In this document: positions 8,505-17,185 of the stretch, piece after piece
Layout of the letters: each line of letters starts with the position of its first letter
How positions within the stretch are numbered: the stretch's first letter is position 1
Assembly (NCBI GenBank): GCA_041394945.1
Contig: JAWKHH010000003.1
Coordinates: 930,001 to 994,000, forward strand
Direction: 5' to 3'
From: Bryobacteraceae bacterium
GTDB lineage: Bacteria > Acidobacteriota > Terriglobia > Bryobacterales > Bryobacteraceae
DNA length: 64,000 bases
The notes under the pieces: model-generated
The model's input: only the letters and a program-made list of their open reading frames with translations
Databases searched by the model: none
What the model was told of the DNA's origin: nothing
Made by a program: the position numbers and the translations under genes

Positions 8505-8533
8505 AGTCTCGCCCGATCAGGCCCGCTTGTCAA
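8505..8533 (-). promoter_or_regulatory. Candidate sigma70-type promoter for EPS operon
   Basis: On the minus strand a perfect TTGACA (8533-8528) is followed after 17 nt by GAGACT (8510-8505), which keeps only 3 of 6 bases of TATAAT. Transcription would start near 8498. A second candidate further upstream on the same strand has a perfect TATAAT (8609-8604) but no acceptable -35 at 17 nt. Either would give a leader of at least 250 nt. Confidence 0.4.
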
Positions 8534-8947
8534 CAGGAAAGCGGAACTGTGGTCACAGAGCATTGGATTCTCTATCTGGTTTGGGGTGCTTTGTAAATAG
8601 TTGATTATAAATGCTATGTGAGCAAAATAGACCGCGCCATACCATGGTACTAGAAGTAAAATGACCCTTTGGTCTCAGGTCCCTCCGGAGTGGAGGGGTA
8701 CGACCTCTCCAGGTCATCGGTTTCCCCCTCCTAAAACCCTCGTACCGGGGCATTTCTCCGTAGAAGATATCTGAGGGTTTTCTCCCCCCCGCTACGGAGG
8801 CTCCTCCCCCCGCCGCCCCGGCGCATGAACTCTTTTACCCGTCTTTTACAATCTGTGAACGACTCCCCGCCGAAACTCCCGTAAATTCGAATCTGTCGAT
8901 GCCCTTCGGGCGAATCGAAACCTAGAACCATCAAGGAGTTACAATAA
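8534..8947. other. AT-richer intergenic region with inverted repeats, upstream of RTX gene
   Basis: About 400 nt without a convincing gene, clearly less GC-rich than its surroundings between about 8570 and 8670. It holds a CCCTCC-GGAGT-GGAGGG hairpin (8681-8697), a 9-bp inverted repeat AAAACCCTC/GAGGGTTTT (8733-8741 and 8773-8781) and long C-tracts. On the plus strand a TACAAT -10-like box lies at 8847-8852 without a good -35, and AAGGAG at 8933-8938 sets the RTX gene start. Two short minus-strand frames here have no ribosome site or recognisable product. Confidence 0.5.
8733..8781. repeat. 9-bp inverted repeat with 31-bp spacer
   Basis: AAAACCCTC at 8733-8741 is matched by GAGGGTTTT at 8773-8781. 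The intervening 31 bp are not obviously structured. It could be an operator or a weak bidirectional terminator; the sequence does not decide. Confidence 0.45.
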
Positions 8948-9781
8948 ATGCACCGCAACATCACCCTGCTTGCCCTCGCGCTGGCCGCCACCGGAGCCCC
9001 CGTCCTCGCGCAGGCGATCGGAATTCAGACGGTCCGCACCGGAAACGATCGCAACTCGGCCGCGAACGAGATCGTGCAGCCTCAGGAAAAAGCCTTAGCT
9101 GGCAACGGGGTTGACCAGACCATGCAGTTCGGCGACGTGCTCGAAGGCACTGACGACGACGACGTGCTGATCGGGCGTCTCGGCGTCGACATCATGCTCG
9201 GCGGGAACGGAAACGACTTGCTCATCGGCGGACCCGAACATTTCAACCCGCAGAACCGCGACCGCGCCTTCGGCGGCAACGGCGACGATATCTTCGTTTG
9301 GTCGCCCGGGGACGGTTCGGATTACTTCGACGGCGGCCGCGGTAAGGATACGCTCGTCTTCGGCTTGATCGGTCAAAAAGTAGGTGATATCCCCGTCTTT
9401 GCCGTCAGCACAGACCAGCAAGCGGGCGAAGTCATTCTCGACAGTTCGACGAGCCTACCGACCGTCGACGTCACCCGCCAACCCGGGTTCTGCACCATCA
9501 TCGACAAATCCGCGGGTCCGGAAACCGCGGCCGAACTCGAGCAACTGGGGATCACGCACCTCGTCCGTTTCTTCGTCCGCGGACCCGCCAACAGCTTTGC
9601 CGCCGGCACGCAGGACACCGACAACGGATTGCGCGTGACGCTGCACCTGAAAGACGTGGAGTACCTCGTGTGCACCAGCCGCAACGGCGGGCAGATCGAT
9701 ACGTTCGACCTGACGGTGAGTCCGGCCGCCCCCGTGGTTTTCTCGGAAACTCCGGCGCGCGTTCAAGCGATCGTCCGCTAG
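8948..9781 (+). CDS. Secreted RTX (hemolysin-type calcium-binding repeat) protein
   Basis: Exported protein of 277 aa with a clear N-terminal Sec signal peptide (cleavage after APVLAQA). Residues about 62-135 hold glycine/aspartate nonapeptide-like repeats (GTDDDDVLIG, IMLGGNGNDLLIGG, AFGGNGDDIFVWSPGDG, YFDGGRGKDTLVFG) that form Ca2+-binding beta-rolls. The C-terminal half is beta-rich with two Cys and no recognised domain. RTX proteins normally leave by type I secretion with a C-terminal signal; here the N-terminal signal implies Sec export to the periplasm or surface. AAGGAG stands 9 nt before the ATG. The gene is divergent from the polysaccharide operon and is followed by a strong hairpin. 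Confidence 0.85.
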   Translation: MHRNITLLALALAATGAPVLAQAIGIQTVRTGNDRNSAANEIVQPQEKALAGNGVDQTMQFGDVLEGTDDDDVLIGRLGVDIMLGGNGNDLLIGGPEHFNPQNRDRAFGGNGDDIFVWSPGDGSDYFDGGRGKDTLVFGLIGQKVGDIPVFAVSTDQQAGEVILDSSTSLPTVDVTRQPGFCTIIDKSAGPETAAELEQLGITHLVRFFVRGPANSFAAGTQDTDNGLRVTLHLKDVEYLVCTSRNGGQIDTFDLTVSPAAPVVFSETPARVQAIVR

Positions 9782-9801
9782 CGGCGCGCCGATCGGCGAA
9801 C

Positions 9802-9840
9802 ATCCCCCCGGAGCCGTCTCGGAGCGGCTCGCGGGGGGAT
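9802..9840 (+). terminator. Strong GC hairpin after the RTX gene
   Basis: Inverted repeat ATCCCCCC...GGGGGGAT enclosing AGCCG/CGGCT around a TCTCGGAG loop, followed by TTGTTC. It lies 20 nt after the RTX stop and just before the end of the convergent membrane-protein gene, so it may end transcripts from both sides. The T-tract is short, so intrinsic termination is likely but not certain. Confidence 0.65.
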
Positions 9841-9843
9841 TGT

Positions 9844-10911
9844 TCATGGTTGGCTCCCGAATCCTTCTCCGGTGTCGAGAGCCTTGCCCGTGATCCCGGG
9901 CTCGCGGGCAACCCAACCAGCGGGCTGCCGCGCCTGCGTCGCCGGGATGGAGGACACCCGCAGCGCGTTCAGCCAGCCCGCCGGAAGATACAGCGCGAGA
10001 AACAGCGAGGCCTTCAGCCGGCAGCCGAGCACGGGACACTCGAGAGCCGGCGCGATCAACTGGCCGATCGCGATCGCGATTCCGGCCGAAGGCGCCGCAA
10101 GATGGCGAAGCGACACACCGCCCGCTTCGAAAAGATGCGGCGTGAGCGCCATGGCGAACCAGGCGAGCCCGAACCAGAAGGGCCCGCGGGTGCGCGCCGC
10201 CTCGCCGCGTTGCGCCAGCGCCCCGAGGGACGCCACAAGAACCGCGGCGGCGGCGATCCCGCCCGGCGCCGCCGCCATTCCGTAGGGTTCCGAACACGCC
10301 GGCCAGACGGCGCAGTAGAGATAGCCGAGCGCGCTTGAGCCGGGTAACGAATGGGTTCCGGCGCCGCTCCCCAAGACAAGTAAACTTACTAACATCATGA
10401 ACCACGGATGCCGGATCCCGGCGCGCCGCATCGGCAGCGGCCGCGCCGCGCTGAAGGCAAGCGCGATCGCCGGATACACCGCGCACTCGCCGGTCGCCGC
10501 CAACCCGCCCAGGAAGACGGCCCAGTGCGCCACGGTCACCATCGGACCGCCTCCCGCGCCGGCGCGGTCATGCAGGATCAGTCCCGTCGCGATCACCGTC
10601 GCCGCAAGCAGATGGCCGTAACCGTCCGGCGCCGTCATCGGCCCGGCCAGCGCCCCTTGCCCAATCCATATCAGCGGCGCCCAGAACCACGCGGCGCTTT
10701 CCCCATCCAGCCGGCGCGCCACCGCGGCAAGAAGAAACAGGTTGACGATCTGCGTGGCGAAGGCCAACAGCGGGTAAGCGGCCGCGTCCCACCGCGCCGG
10801 CCCAAGGCCCGCTTCCAGGAAGCGGCCGTAGAGCAGCAGGCAAACGAGCGGCGCCGCCCAGAGGAGAGACGTCGACCCATCGGATTGTACGGTACGGTCG
10901 ATCCGAGCCAT
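9844..10911 (-). CDS. Polytopic membrane protein, function unknown
   Basis: Integral membrane protein (about 355 aa) with roughly nine hydrophobic helices, for example LLWAAPLVCLLLYG, YPLLAFATQIVNLFLLAAVA, WFMMLVSLLVLGSG, PFWFGLAWFAMALT and ASLFLALYLPAGW. There are no catalytic motifs I can assign. The overall look (Arg/Pro loops, aromatic helix ends) resembles uncharacterised bacterial membrane proteins related to glycosyltransferase-C type folds, but the DxD-type first loop is not evident. Start taken as the ATG at 10911; a TTG at 11004 would add a non-membrane, Arg-rich leader that looks less natural. Converges on the hairpin behind the RTX gene. Confidence 0.6.
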   Translation of the reverse strand: MARIDRTVQSDGSTSLLWAAPLVCLLLYGRFLEAGLGPARWDAAAYPLLAFATQIVNLFLLAAVARRLDGESAAWFWAPLIWIGQGALAGPMTAPDGYGHLLAATVIATGLILHDRAGAGGGPMVTVAHWAVFLGGLAATGECAVYPAIALAFSAARPLPMRRAGIRHPWFMMLVSLLVLGSGAGTHSLPGSSALGYLYCAVWPACSEPYGMAAAPGGIAAAAVLVASLGALAQRGEAARTRGPFWFGLAWFAMALTPHLFEAGGVSLRHLAAPSAGIAIAIGQLIAPALECPVLGCRLKASLFLALYLPAGWLNALRVSSIPATQARQPAGWVAREPGITGKALDTGEGFGSQP

Positions 10912-11104
10912 GTGCTTCGACAATGAGGGATATTGACGGTGGTTCCGCGCGGTAACCGGCACGCAAAGCCGTCGTAACCTAAGACCCTCCCACCCGGCTT
11001 CCAACTACACCGGACCGCAATTTCCAGAGCTTACACCGCCGGTGTATGGACATTAATTCAATGTTCTGAAACATTTGGCCTGCGAATTGCACCGTATCGA
11101 AGAA

Positions 11105-12820
11105 GTGAAACGCGCCCTCCTCCTCGCCGCCGCCGGTCTGTCCGCCTACGCCCAAACCACGCTGTCGCTGAGCTCCTCGGTTCCTTCTCCAGCGCCGCTC
11201 GGAACGTTGATCACCTGGACCGCCGCCGCCCCTGAGCCCGCCTTCTACCGTTTTCGCGTCAGCGAAGAAGGCCAGCCGCCCAGGACCGTCGTCGACTTCG
11301 GACCGAATCGCGCCTTCGACTGGGCGCCCTACGATCGCGAAGGACACTACGTCATCGAAGTCGCCGCGCTGAACAGGATCACCGGCGAGATCACGACGGC
11401 CGAAGCGCCGTTCGAGGTGCTCTCCAACGTCACCGCCGGCGTGGCCGTCATCCGCCCCACTTCGCATCCGCTTGTCTTCCTCTACAGCGCCCCGCCATGC
11501 TCATCGGCGGCCGTCACCTACGTAACTTTTACCGGCCCCGGCGGACAGTCGGCAAAAACTCCGGAAAAGCCGTGTGACGAGGCGCACAGCGTGAACTTTC
11601 TCCTCGCCGGCCTCCATGCCGAAACCACCTATGCCGCCAGCCACACTCTGACCGACGGCGACCGCTCGATCGAGGGCGAGCCGCTCACTTTCACCTCCGG
11701 CGAGATCCCCGACAACCTCTCCGTGCACACCGCGGCCGGCGCAAGCGGCTCCCCGGCGCAGGGCATCATGCTCGCCGGCTCCCTGAACAACCGCTTCATC
11801 GCCACCGATCTCGACGGCGCTCCGATCTGGTATTACCCCGGCGAGATGCAATTCCTCACGCACCCGGAGCCCGGCGGCTACTTCTTCGGCGTTCATCAGG
11901 TGCGCGGCGCCGGCGAGTCCAGCCAGATTCTGCGCATGTGGGACCTTACCGGCGTGACCGTCCTCGAAACCAATGCCGCCCGCGTGAATGACCAGCTCGA
12001 GGCAATGGGCAAGACCCGCGTCGGCGCGTTTCATCACGACGCGCGTTTCCTCTCCGACGGCAAGATCATCATCCTCGCCTCGGTGGAGCGCCTGCTCGAC
12101 GACGTGCAAGGCGCCGGTGCGGTGGATGTCGTCGGCGACGCCCTGGTCGTGCTCGACCCGGATCTCAACGTGGTCTGGTATTGGGACAGCTTCGACCATC
12201 TCGACGTAAAGCGCCTGGCCACGCTCGGCGAGCCGTGCAACCCGGCGGCCTGCCCCCCTCTGTTTCTCGCGGCCGAAGCCAACGACTGGACTCACGGCAA
12301 CGCCGTGGCCGAGACGCCCGACGGTAATCTGATTCTCTCCCTGCGCCACCAGGACTGGGTGATCAAGATCGACTACGCCGGCGGCGCCGGAAGCGGAACG
12401 GTATTGTGGCGGCTCGGCCCCGGCGGCGACTTCCGCATCGAAGGCGGATCCGAGGACGATTGGTTTTCGCACCAGCACGATCCCGAGTTCGAGGCCGACG
12501 GCGCCCTCACGATCTTCGACAACGGCAATCTGCGCCGCGACAGGGACCCGGTCGCGCTGAGCCGCGGCCAGGCGTGGGAACTCGACGAAACCAACCATAC
12601 CGCAAAGTTAGTATTCAATTCTACGCTGGGAGTTTACTCGGCTGCCGTCGGATCGGCTCAATTACTCGAAAACGGCAACTACTTTTTCGATTGCGGATTC
12701 CTCAGCGACGGCTCCGCGATCTCTGTCGAGCTCAACCCCCAAGGCGTTCCAACCCACTCCCTCCGAAGTACCGCGCCGGAGTACCGTACATTTCGTATGC
12801 GAGACATGTATACTCCATAG
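11105..12820 (+). CDS. Arylsulfotransferase (ASST) family protein, secreted
   Basis: Probable periplasmic PAPS-independent arylsulfate sulfotransferase (about 571 aa). GTG at 11105 is preferred because it gives a clean signal peptide (KRALLLAAAGLSAYAQ); a TTG at 11075 would prepend ten polar residues. An N-terminal Ig-like part (about 20-190) precedes a six-bladed propeller with the family's His-bearing loops: VGAFHHDARFLSDGK, DWTHGNAVAETPDGN and WFSHQHDPEFEADG, then IFDNGN. Family knowledge: a central His carries the sulfo group from a phenyl sulfate donor to a phenol acceptor. The sulfatase gene begins 3 nt after its stop, so both act on sulfate esters from one transcript. Confidence 0.85.
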   Translation: MKRALLLAAAGLSAYAQTTLSLSSSVPSPAPLGTLITWTAAAPEPAFYRFRVSEEGQPPRTVVDFGPNRAFDWAPYDREGHYVIEVAALNRITGEITTAEAPFEVLSNVTAGVAVIRPTSHPLVFLYSAPPCSSAAVTYVTFTGPGGQSAKTPEKPCDEAHSVNFLLAGLHAETTYAASHTLTDGDRSIEGEPLTFTSGEIPDNLSVHTAAGASGSPAQGIMLAGSLNNRFIATDLDGAPIWYYPGEMQFLTHPEPGGYFFGVHQVRGAGESSQILRMWDLTGVTVLETNAARVNDQLEAMGKTRVGAFHHDARFLSDGKIIILASVERLLDDVQGAGAVDVVGDALVVLDPDLNVVWYWDSFDHLDVKRLATLGEPCNPAACPPLFLAAEANDWTHGNAVAETPDGNLILSLRHQDWVIKIDYAGGAGSGTVLWRLGPGGDFRIEGGSEDDWFSHQHDPEFEADGALTIFDNGNLRRDRDPVALSRGQAWELDETNHTAKLVFNSTLGVYSAAVGSAQLLENGNYFFDCGFLSDGSAISVELNPQGVPTHSLRSTAPEYRTFRMRDMYTP

Positions 12821-12823
12821 ATC

Positions 12824-14230
12824 ATGGAGTATCGGGAGTCTAGAGGGACCCGACGAAACTTTCTTCATCTTAGTTCCGCCGTGATCGCCGCCATGTCGGC
12901 CGGCCGCGCGAAAGCCGCCCCCAGCCCTCCGAATGTCGTGCTCATCTACGCGGACGACCTGGGCTACGGTGACCTCGCCTCCTACGGCGCACGCATTCAA
13001 ACACCGCAACTCGACCGGCTTGCCTCCGATGGCATCCGCCTGACCGACTTCCACTCCGCCAGTCCGGTCTGCTCGCCTTCGCGGGCGGCGCTGCTCACCG
13101 GGCGCTACCCGGTTCGCGCGAAGGTCCCCCGCGTCCTCGGCCCGGGCGACGAGGGCGGGCTCGCTTCCACCGAAGTGACGCTCGGCCGGATGCTCGCCGA
13201 TTCCGGCTACGCCACCGCATGCGTCGGGAAGTGGCATCTCGGCATGCAGCCGGGGTCGCGCCCCTCTGATCACGGCTTCGAGACGTTCTTCGGGCTCCCC
13301 TACAGCCACGATATGTGGCCCCGGCCGCTGATGCTCGGCGACGAGGTGGTGGAGCAGCCGGCGGCGCTCGACACGTTGACCGAAAAATTCACCGCCGCCG
13401 CCGTCGACTTCATCGGCCGCGCCAAGGACCGCCCGTTCTTCCTCTACCTGCCGCACACCGCCCCGCATATTCCGCTGACGCCGTCGCGCGAGTTCGACGG
13501 GCGATCCGGCCAGGGACCCTACGGAGATGTCGTGCGGGAGCTCGACGCCAGTGTCGGCCGGGTGCTCGATGCGCTCGATGCGGCGGGTGTGGCCGGCAAC
13601 ACCATCGTGATGTTCTCGAGCGACAACGGACCGTGGTACCAGGGCAGCCCGGGACGTTTGCGCGGGCGGAAGGGGCAGACGTGGGAGGGCGGCGTCCGCG
13701 TGCCGTTCCTGGCGCGCTGGCCGGGCCGCATCCCGGCCGGGACGGTGAGCAACGGTTTCACGACTACCCTCGATATTCTGCCGACGATCGCCCGCTGGAC
13801 CGGCTCATCGCTTCCCCCCAAGCCGATCGACGGCGCCGATGTCGCGCCGATCCTGACCGGCGAAGCCGAAAGCGTGCAGCGCGACGTGTTTCTCTATTTC
13901 AACGACATCTTTCTCCAATGCGCGCGGCTCGGTGACTGGAAGCTGCACGTGTCCCGATTCGACATCCCGGCGTTCGTGCCGCTCAAGAAAGGGGCGACGC
14001 GGGCAAACCTTCATTTGCCGAAGCCGGAGCTGTACAACGTCGTCGAAGATCCCGAAGAGTCGTACGATCGGGCGAGCCGCAACCGGGATATCGTGGCGAA
14101 GATTCAGTCGGCGATCGAAGCGGCGATTCCGACGTTCGACGCCGGAGTGATCGACGCGTGGCAGGAGACGATGCGGAGAAAGGTGCGCGATACACCGGCG
14201 GCGGCGCCGCCGGAAGAGGCCGAACCCTAG
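12824..14230 (+). CDS. FGly-dependent sulfatase, Tat-exported
   Basis: Arylsulfatase-A-type sulfatase of 468 aa. The N-terminus carries a twin-arginine pattern (TRRNFLHLSSA) and an AKA-type cleavage site near residue 31. Metal ligands appear as YADDLGYGD (Asp44, Asp45), and the activation site is C83-S-P-S-R, the Cys to be converted to formylglycine. Later landmarks are GKWHLG, HTAPHIPL and FSSDNGPW (the second metal-site D-N). All expected catalytic elements are present. No formylglycine-generating enzyme is encoded in this window. It is translated right after the arylsulfotransferase. The substrate is not predictable; the last 15 residues are Ala/Pro/Glu-rich. Confidence 0.93.
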   Translation: MEYRESRGTRRNFLHLSSAVIAAMSAGRAKAAPSPPNVVLIYADDLGYGDLASYGARIQTPQLDRLASDGIRLTDFHSASPVCSPSRAALLTGRYPVRAKVPRVLGPGDEGGLASTEVTLGRMLADSGYATACVGKWHLGMQPGSRPSDHGFETFFGLPYSHDMWPRPLMLGDEVVEQPAALDTLTEKFTAAAVDFIGRAKDRPFFLYLPHTAPHIPLTPSREFDGRSGQGPYGDVVRELDASVGRVLDALDAAGVAGNTIVMFSSDNGPWYQGSPGRLRGRKGQTWEGGVRVPFLARWPGRIPAGTVSNGFTTTLDILPTIARWTGSSLPPKPIDGADVAPILTGEAESVQRDVFLYFNDIFLQCARLGDWKLHVSRFDIPAFVPLKKGATRANLHLPKPELYNVVEDPEESYDRASRNRDIVAKIQSAIEAAIPTFDAGVIDAWQETMRRKVRDTPAAAPPEEAEP

Positions 14231-14356
14231 CCCGCATATCTCACCGGATTTCGTCGCAAGACGCGTAAGAAGGCTGCGGATACAAGACGCGCGTCGCGGC
14301 GGAAAGCCGGTGAGCTCTGCGGGCTGGAATCACCCGCCCGGTCTTCGCGCTCCGGA

Positions 14357-16609
14357 TCAGGCCGCGGGCTCGCTCCCCCGCCCGGCATCCTCCACCGCCG
14401 CGGCGAACTGATCGATCGCCGCCGACAACGCTCCGGGCTCGCCGAGCTTCGCTGCCGCTTCAAGCACCGCCCCGGCCCGCGTGATGCTCGGAAACCCATA
14501 GGCGTTGCCGATCCCCTTCGAGTCGTGGCCGATGCGGACAATCGTCGCCATGTCCCCGGAACCGGCCGCCTGCCGAATGGTCGCGAGGTCGGCGCGCCGG
14601 CGCCCGAGGAAGGCCGGCTGGCGGTTTCGAATCGCCAGGTCGAGCGGTTCCGGAGCCCGCTTTTCCGGACCTTCCGCCGTTGTGCGGCCACGGCGGATGT
14701 GACGGGCGATCGCCGCCACGAGCGTTTCGCGATCCACGGGTTTGGAAACGTGGTCGTCGCAGCCGGCCTCGCGGCTTTCGGCCACCGCGTGGGAGAGGGC
14801 GTGAGCGGTCAGCGCAATGATCGGGATCGGCTGGACTCCTTGCGCGCCTTCCCAGGCGCGGATCTCGCGGGTGGCCGTGTAGCCGTCCATCACCGGCATC
14901 TGGATATCCATCAGGATCAGATCGTAGGGATTGGCCTTGCGCTTGCGCAGGCCCTCGGCGCCGTCGGAGGCGAAGTCGAGGGCGACGGAAAGCCCGTTGA
15001 GAAAGGCTTCGACGAGAAAGACGTTCTCGGGATTGTCTTCGACCAGCAGGATCCGCGTGCCTTCCGGCACCGACGCGGCCTTCGCCGCCGCCGAGGCGGG
15101 CGAGGGCAGATCGGCCGCTTCGCAGCGCCTTGGGAAGGCGGTCATGACGAAGAGGCACCCGGGCCCGCGCTTCGGCGACAGCCACAGGTCGCCGCCCATC
15201 ATCCGCGCGAGCGAGCGGGCGATCGCGAGCCCAAGGCCGGTCCCCTCGAAACGCCGGTCGATGGCGCCGTCCACCTGCTGGAAGGCTTCGAAAATGGTTT
15301 CCGCCTTTCCATCGGGGACGCCGCACCCGGTATCGGCCACCTCGATGCGGATCCCGGATCGGCCGCCCGGACCAAACGCCGGCCCGGCGTTCACCTCGAT
15401 CGAGCCAGTCTCGGTGAACTTCACCGAGTTGCCGAGCAGATTCAGGATCACCTGCTGAAGCCGCTCCGCATCCCCAACCCAATAGCGCCACAAACTCGGA
15501 TCGGCGCGCACCCGCAGCTCCAGGCCCTTCCGTTCGGCCGTCGGCGAGATCGTCGCCGCCGACTCGCGCAGGACCTCGGAGAGATCGAACGGCACGGCAT
15601 CGAGGAAAAGCCGGCCCGCCTCGACTTTCGAAAGGTCGAGAATCCCGTTGATCAGCCGCAGCAGGCGCCGGACGTTGCGGTCGCAGATCTCCAGGTGGCG
15701 GCGCTGGGTTTCAGTGAGCTGGCTCTCGAGCAGCAGCGCGCCCATGCCCATGATCAGGTTCATCGGCGTGCGGATCTCGTGGCTCATGCGGGCGAGGAAA
15801 TCGCTCTTCGCGCGATTGGCCGCCTCCGCCGCGCGCATCGCCGACTGCAGTTCGTTCTGATAGCTGACGCGCTCGGCGATGTCGATGATCGTGCAGAGGA
15901 TGAGCCGCCCCGAGCTGAGGTCGATCACGTTCAGGTAGACCTGGAGCGGGATCTCGGCGCCGTCCCGCCGGCGCCCGGCCAGGTCGCGGCCGGCCATCGC
16001 CCGCACCGTCGGATCGGCGTGGAAGGTTTCGCGATACCCTCCGTGCGCTTCCCGCAGGCCTTCCGGCAGCAGGACCTCCACCGTCTTTCCGGCGAGTTCC
16101 TCGGGGCCGTAGCCGAACAACCGCCCGACGGCCGGGTTGGCGGTGACGATCCGGCCCTTGTTGTCGAGAATCAGGAGACCGTTGGGCGCGTTATCCACGG
16201 CCAGGGCGAGCACGTCTCCGCGCTCCTTGGCGCTCGTCACCGGGGCGCTGCAACAAAGGTACCCGTCGCATTCCGGCCCGCCCGGACCCGCGCAAACAAT
16301 CGTCAGCGCGGCGTGACTCGGTGGACCCGCCGCCGAGCGTACGTCGCAGAATCCGGAACGTCCGGCGCGGGCCTCCGCCAACGCCTGCTCCACCCGCCAA
16401 TGATCGGAATGGTGGATCGCGGACCGCCATTCCCGTCCCCGCAGTTGCTCCGGTTCCACGCCGAAAGCGGCCGCCAGGGCCGGTGTACATTCCACGAAGT
16501 CTCCGCGCTCGTCGAGCCGCGCGAACCCGATCTGCGCCGCCTGGGCAGCCTTGGCCCATTCGGTCGAGCGAAATGCGCCGGAATTCTGGTTGGGGGCCTC
16601 GGTTTGCAC
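14357..16609 (-). CDS. Hybrid sensor histidine kinase (PAS-PAS-HisKA-HATPase-REC-Hpt)
   Basis: Soluble multidomain phosphorelay kinase (750 aa). PAS1 about 18-125, PAS2 about 131-250 (NAPNGLLILDNKGRIVTANP), HisKA with His277 in RMSHEIRTPMN, HATPase with N390, G1 VADTGCGVP (425-432) and G2 EGTGLGLAIA (455-464), REC with Asp568 in LILMDIQMPVMDG and Lys623, and Hpt with His695 in RIGHDSKG. No transmembrane segment is visible, so it senses a cytoplasmic signal through the PAS domains. All relay residues are intact. The divergent receiver gene starts 100 nt away and is the obvious local partner, although a hybrid kinase with its own Hpt could also signal elsewhere. Confidence 0.93.
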   Translation of the reverse strand: MQTEAPNQNSGAFRSTEWAKAAQAAQIGFARLDERGDFVECTPALAAAFGVEPEQLRGREWRSAIHHSDHWRVEQALAEARAGRSGFCDVRSAAGPPSHAALTIVCAGPGGPECDGYLCCSAPVTSAKERGDVLALAVDNAPNGLLILDNKGRIVTANPAVGRLFGYGPEELAGKTVEVLLPEGLREAHGGYRETFHADPTVRAMAGRDLAGRRRDGAEIPLQVYLNVIDLSSGRLILCTIIDIAERVSYQNELQSAMRAAEAANRAKSDFLARMSHEIRTPMNLIMGMGALLLESQLTETQRRHLEICDRNVRRLLRLINGILDLSKVEAGRLFLDAVPFDLSEVLRESAATISPTAERKGLELRVRADPSLWRYWVGDAERLQQVILNLLGNSVKFTETGSIEVNAGPAFGPGGRSGIRIEVADTGCGVPDGKAETIFEAFQQVDGAIDRRFEGTGLGLAIARSLARMMGGDLWLSPKRGPGCLFVMTAFPRRCEAADLPSPASAAAKAASVPEGTRILLVEDNPENVFLVEAFLNGLSVALDFASDGAEGLRKRKANPYDLILMDIQMPVMDGYTATREIRAWEGAQGVQPIPIIALTAHALSHAVAESREAGCDDHVSKPVDRETLVAAIARHIRRGRTTAEGPEKRAPEPLDLAIRNRQPAFLGRRRADLATIRQAAGSGDMATIVRIGHDSKGIGNAYGFPSITRAGAVLEAAAKLGEPGALSAAIDQFAAAVEDAGRGSEPAA

Positions 16610-16708
16610 GATGATTCCTCCAGCCCCTTATCGGCTGGCGGCGGAATCTGTGAGGCGCTGATGTCTCCGGCTGCGGAAATATTGCGTACCCGCCCCCGTC
16701 GAACCGAT

Positions 16709-17185
16709 ATGTTGGGCATGCTCGAGACAACGGTTTCTTCCATTCCGCGGGAAATCGACTTTCCGCTTCAGACCCGCTGGCCTTTGGACCGGCCGATTCA
16801 TGTCCTCTTGATCGAGGACAATCCGGAACAGGCGGAGTGGACCGCCATGGCCCTGAACGATGGCGCCGCGGGGGAACGCTTCGATGTCGAATGGGTGTCG
16901 AGTCTGCTCGCCGGGATGTCGCGATTGCGGGATCGCGGCTGCGACGTGGTGCTGCTCGACCTCGGCCTCCCCGAACTAGACGGCCACGGCAGCCATACCG
17001 CGATTCGGATCGCGGACTCGAAGGTCCCCGTCGTGATCCTGACGAGCGACCAGGACCCCGGAACGCGCCGCCTGATCATGGAGGGTGGAGCCTGCGAATA
17101 CCTCCTCAAGCCGGAAACGGACGCCGGTGCGCTTCGCCTCGCGGTGACGCGCGCGATGGGCAGCCGTCCCGAACGCCCGTCCTAG
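16709..17185 (+). CDS. Stand-alone receiver-domain response regulator
   Basis: Single-domain CheY/Rcp1-like receiver (158 aa from the ATG at 16709; ATG at 16718 is also possible). VLLIEDNPEQAEW supplies the acidic pocket, VVLLDLGLPELDG the phosphoacceptor Asp, VVILTSD the Thr/Ser position and YLLKPETD the conserved Lys. There is no output domain, so it probably acts by protein contact. It is divergently placed to the hybrid kinase and is likely phosphorylated by it. The stop overlaps the stop of the convergent YVTN gene by 4 nt. Confidence 0.9.
   Translation: MLGMLETTVSSIPREIDFPLQTRWPLDRPIHVLLIEDNPEQAEWTAMALNDGAAGERFDVEWVSSLLAGMSRLRDRGCDVVLLDLGLPELDGHGSHTAIRIADSKVPVVILTSDQDPGTRRLIMEGGACEYLLKPETDAGALRLAVTRAMGSRPERPS

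Noticed and set aside
8553..8991. Two minus-strand frames (66 and 86 codons) in the intergenic region
   Set aside because: No ribosome sites, no domain features, and the second overlaps the RTX gene start on the other strand.
14525..16708. Long plus-strand open frame (over 700 codons) in front of the receiver gene
   Set aside because: It is antisense to the hybrid histidine kinase, His/Arg-rich as is typical of GC-rich shadow frames; only the part from 16709 encodes a recognisable domain.
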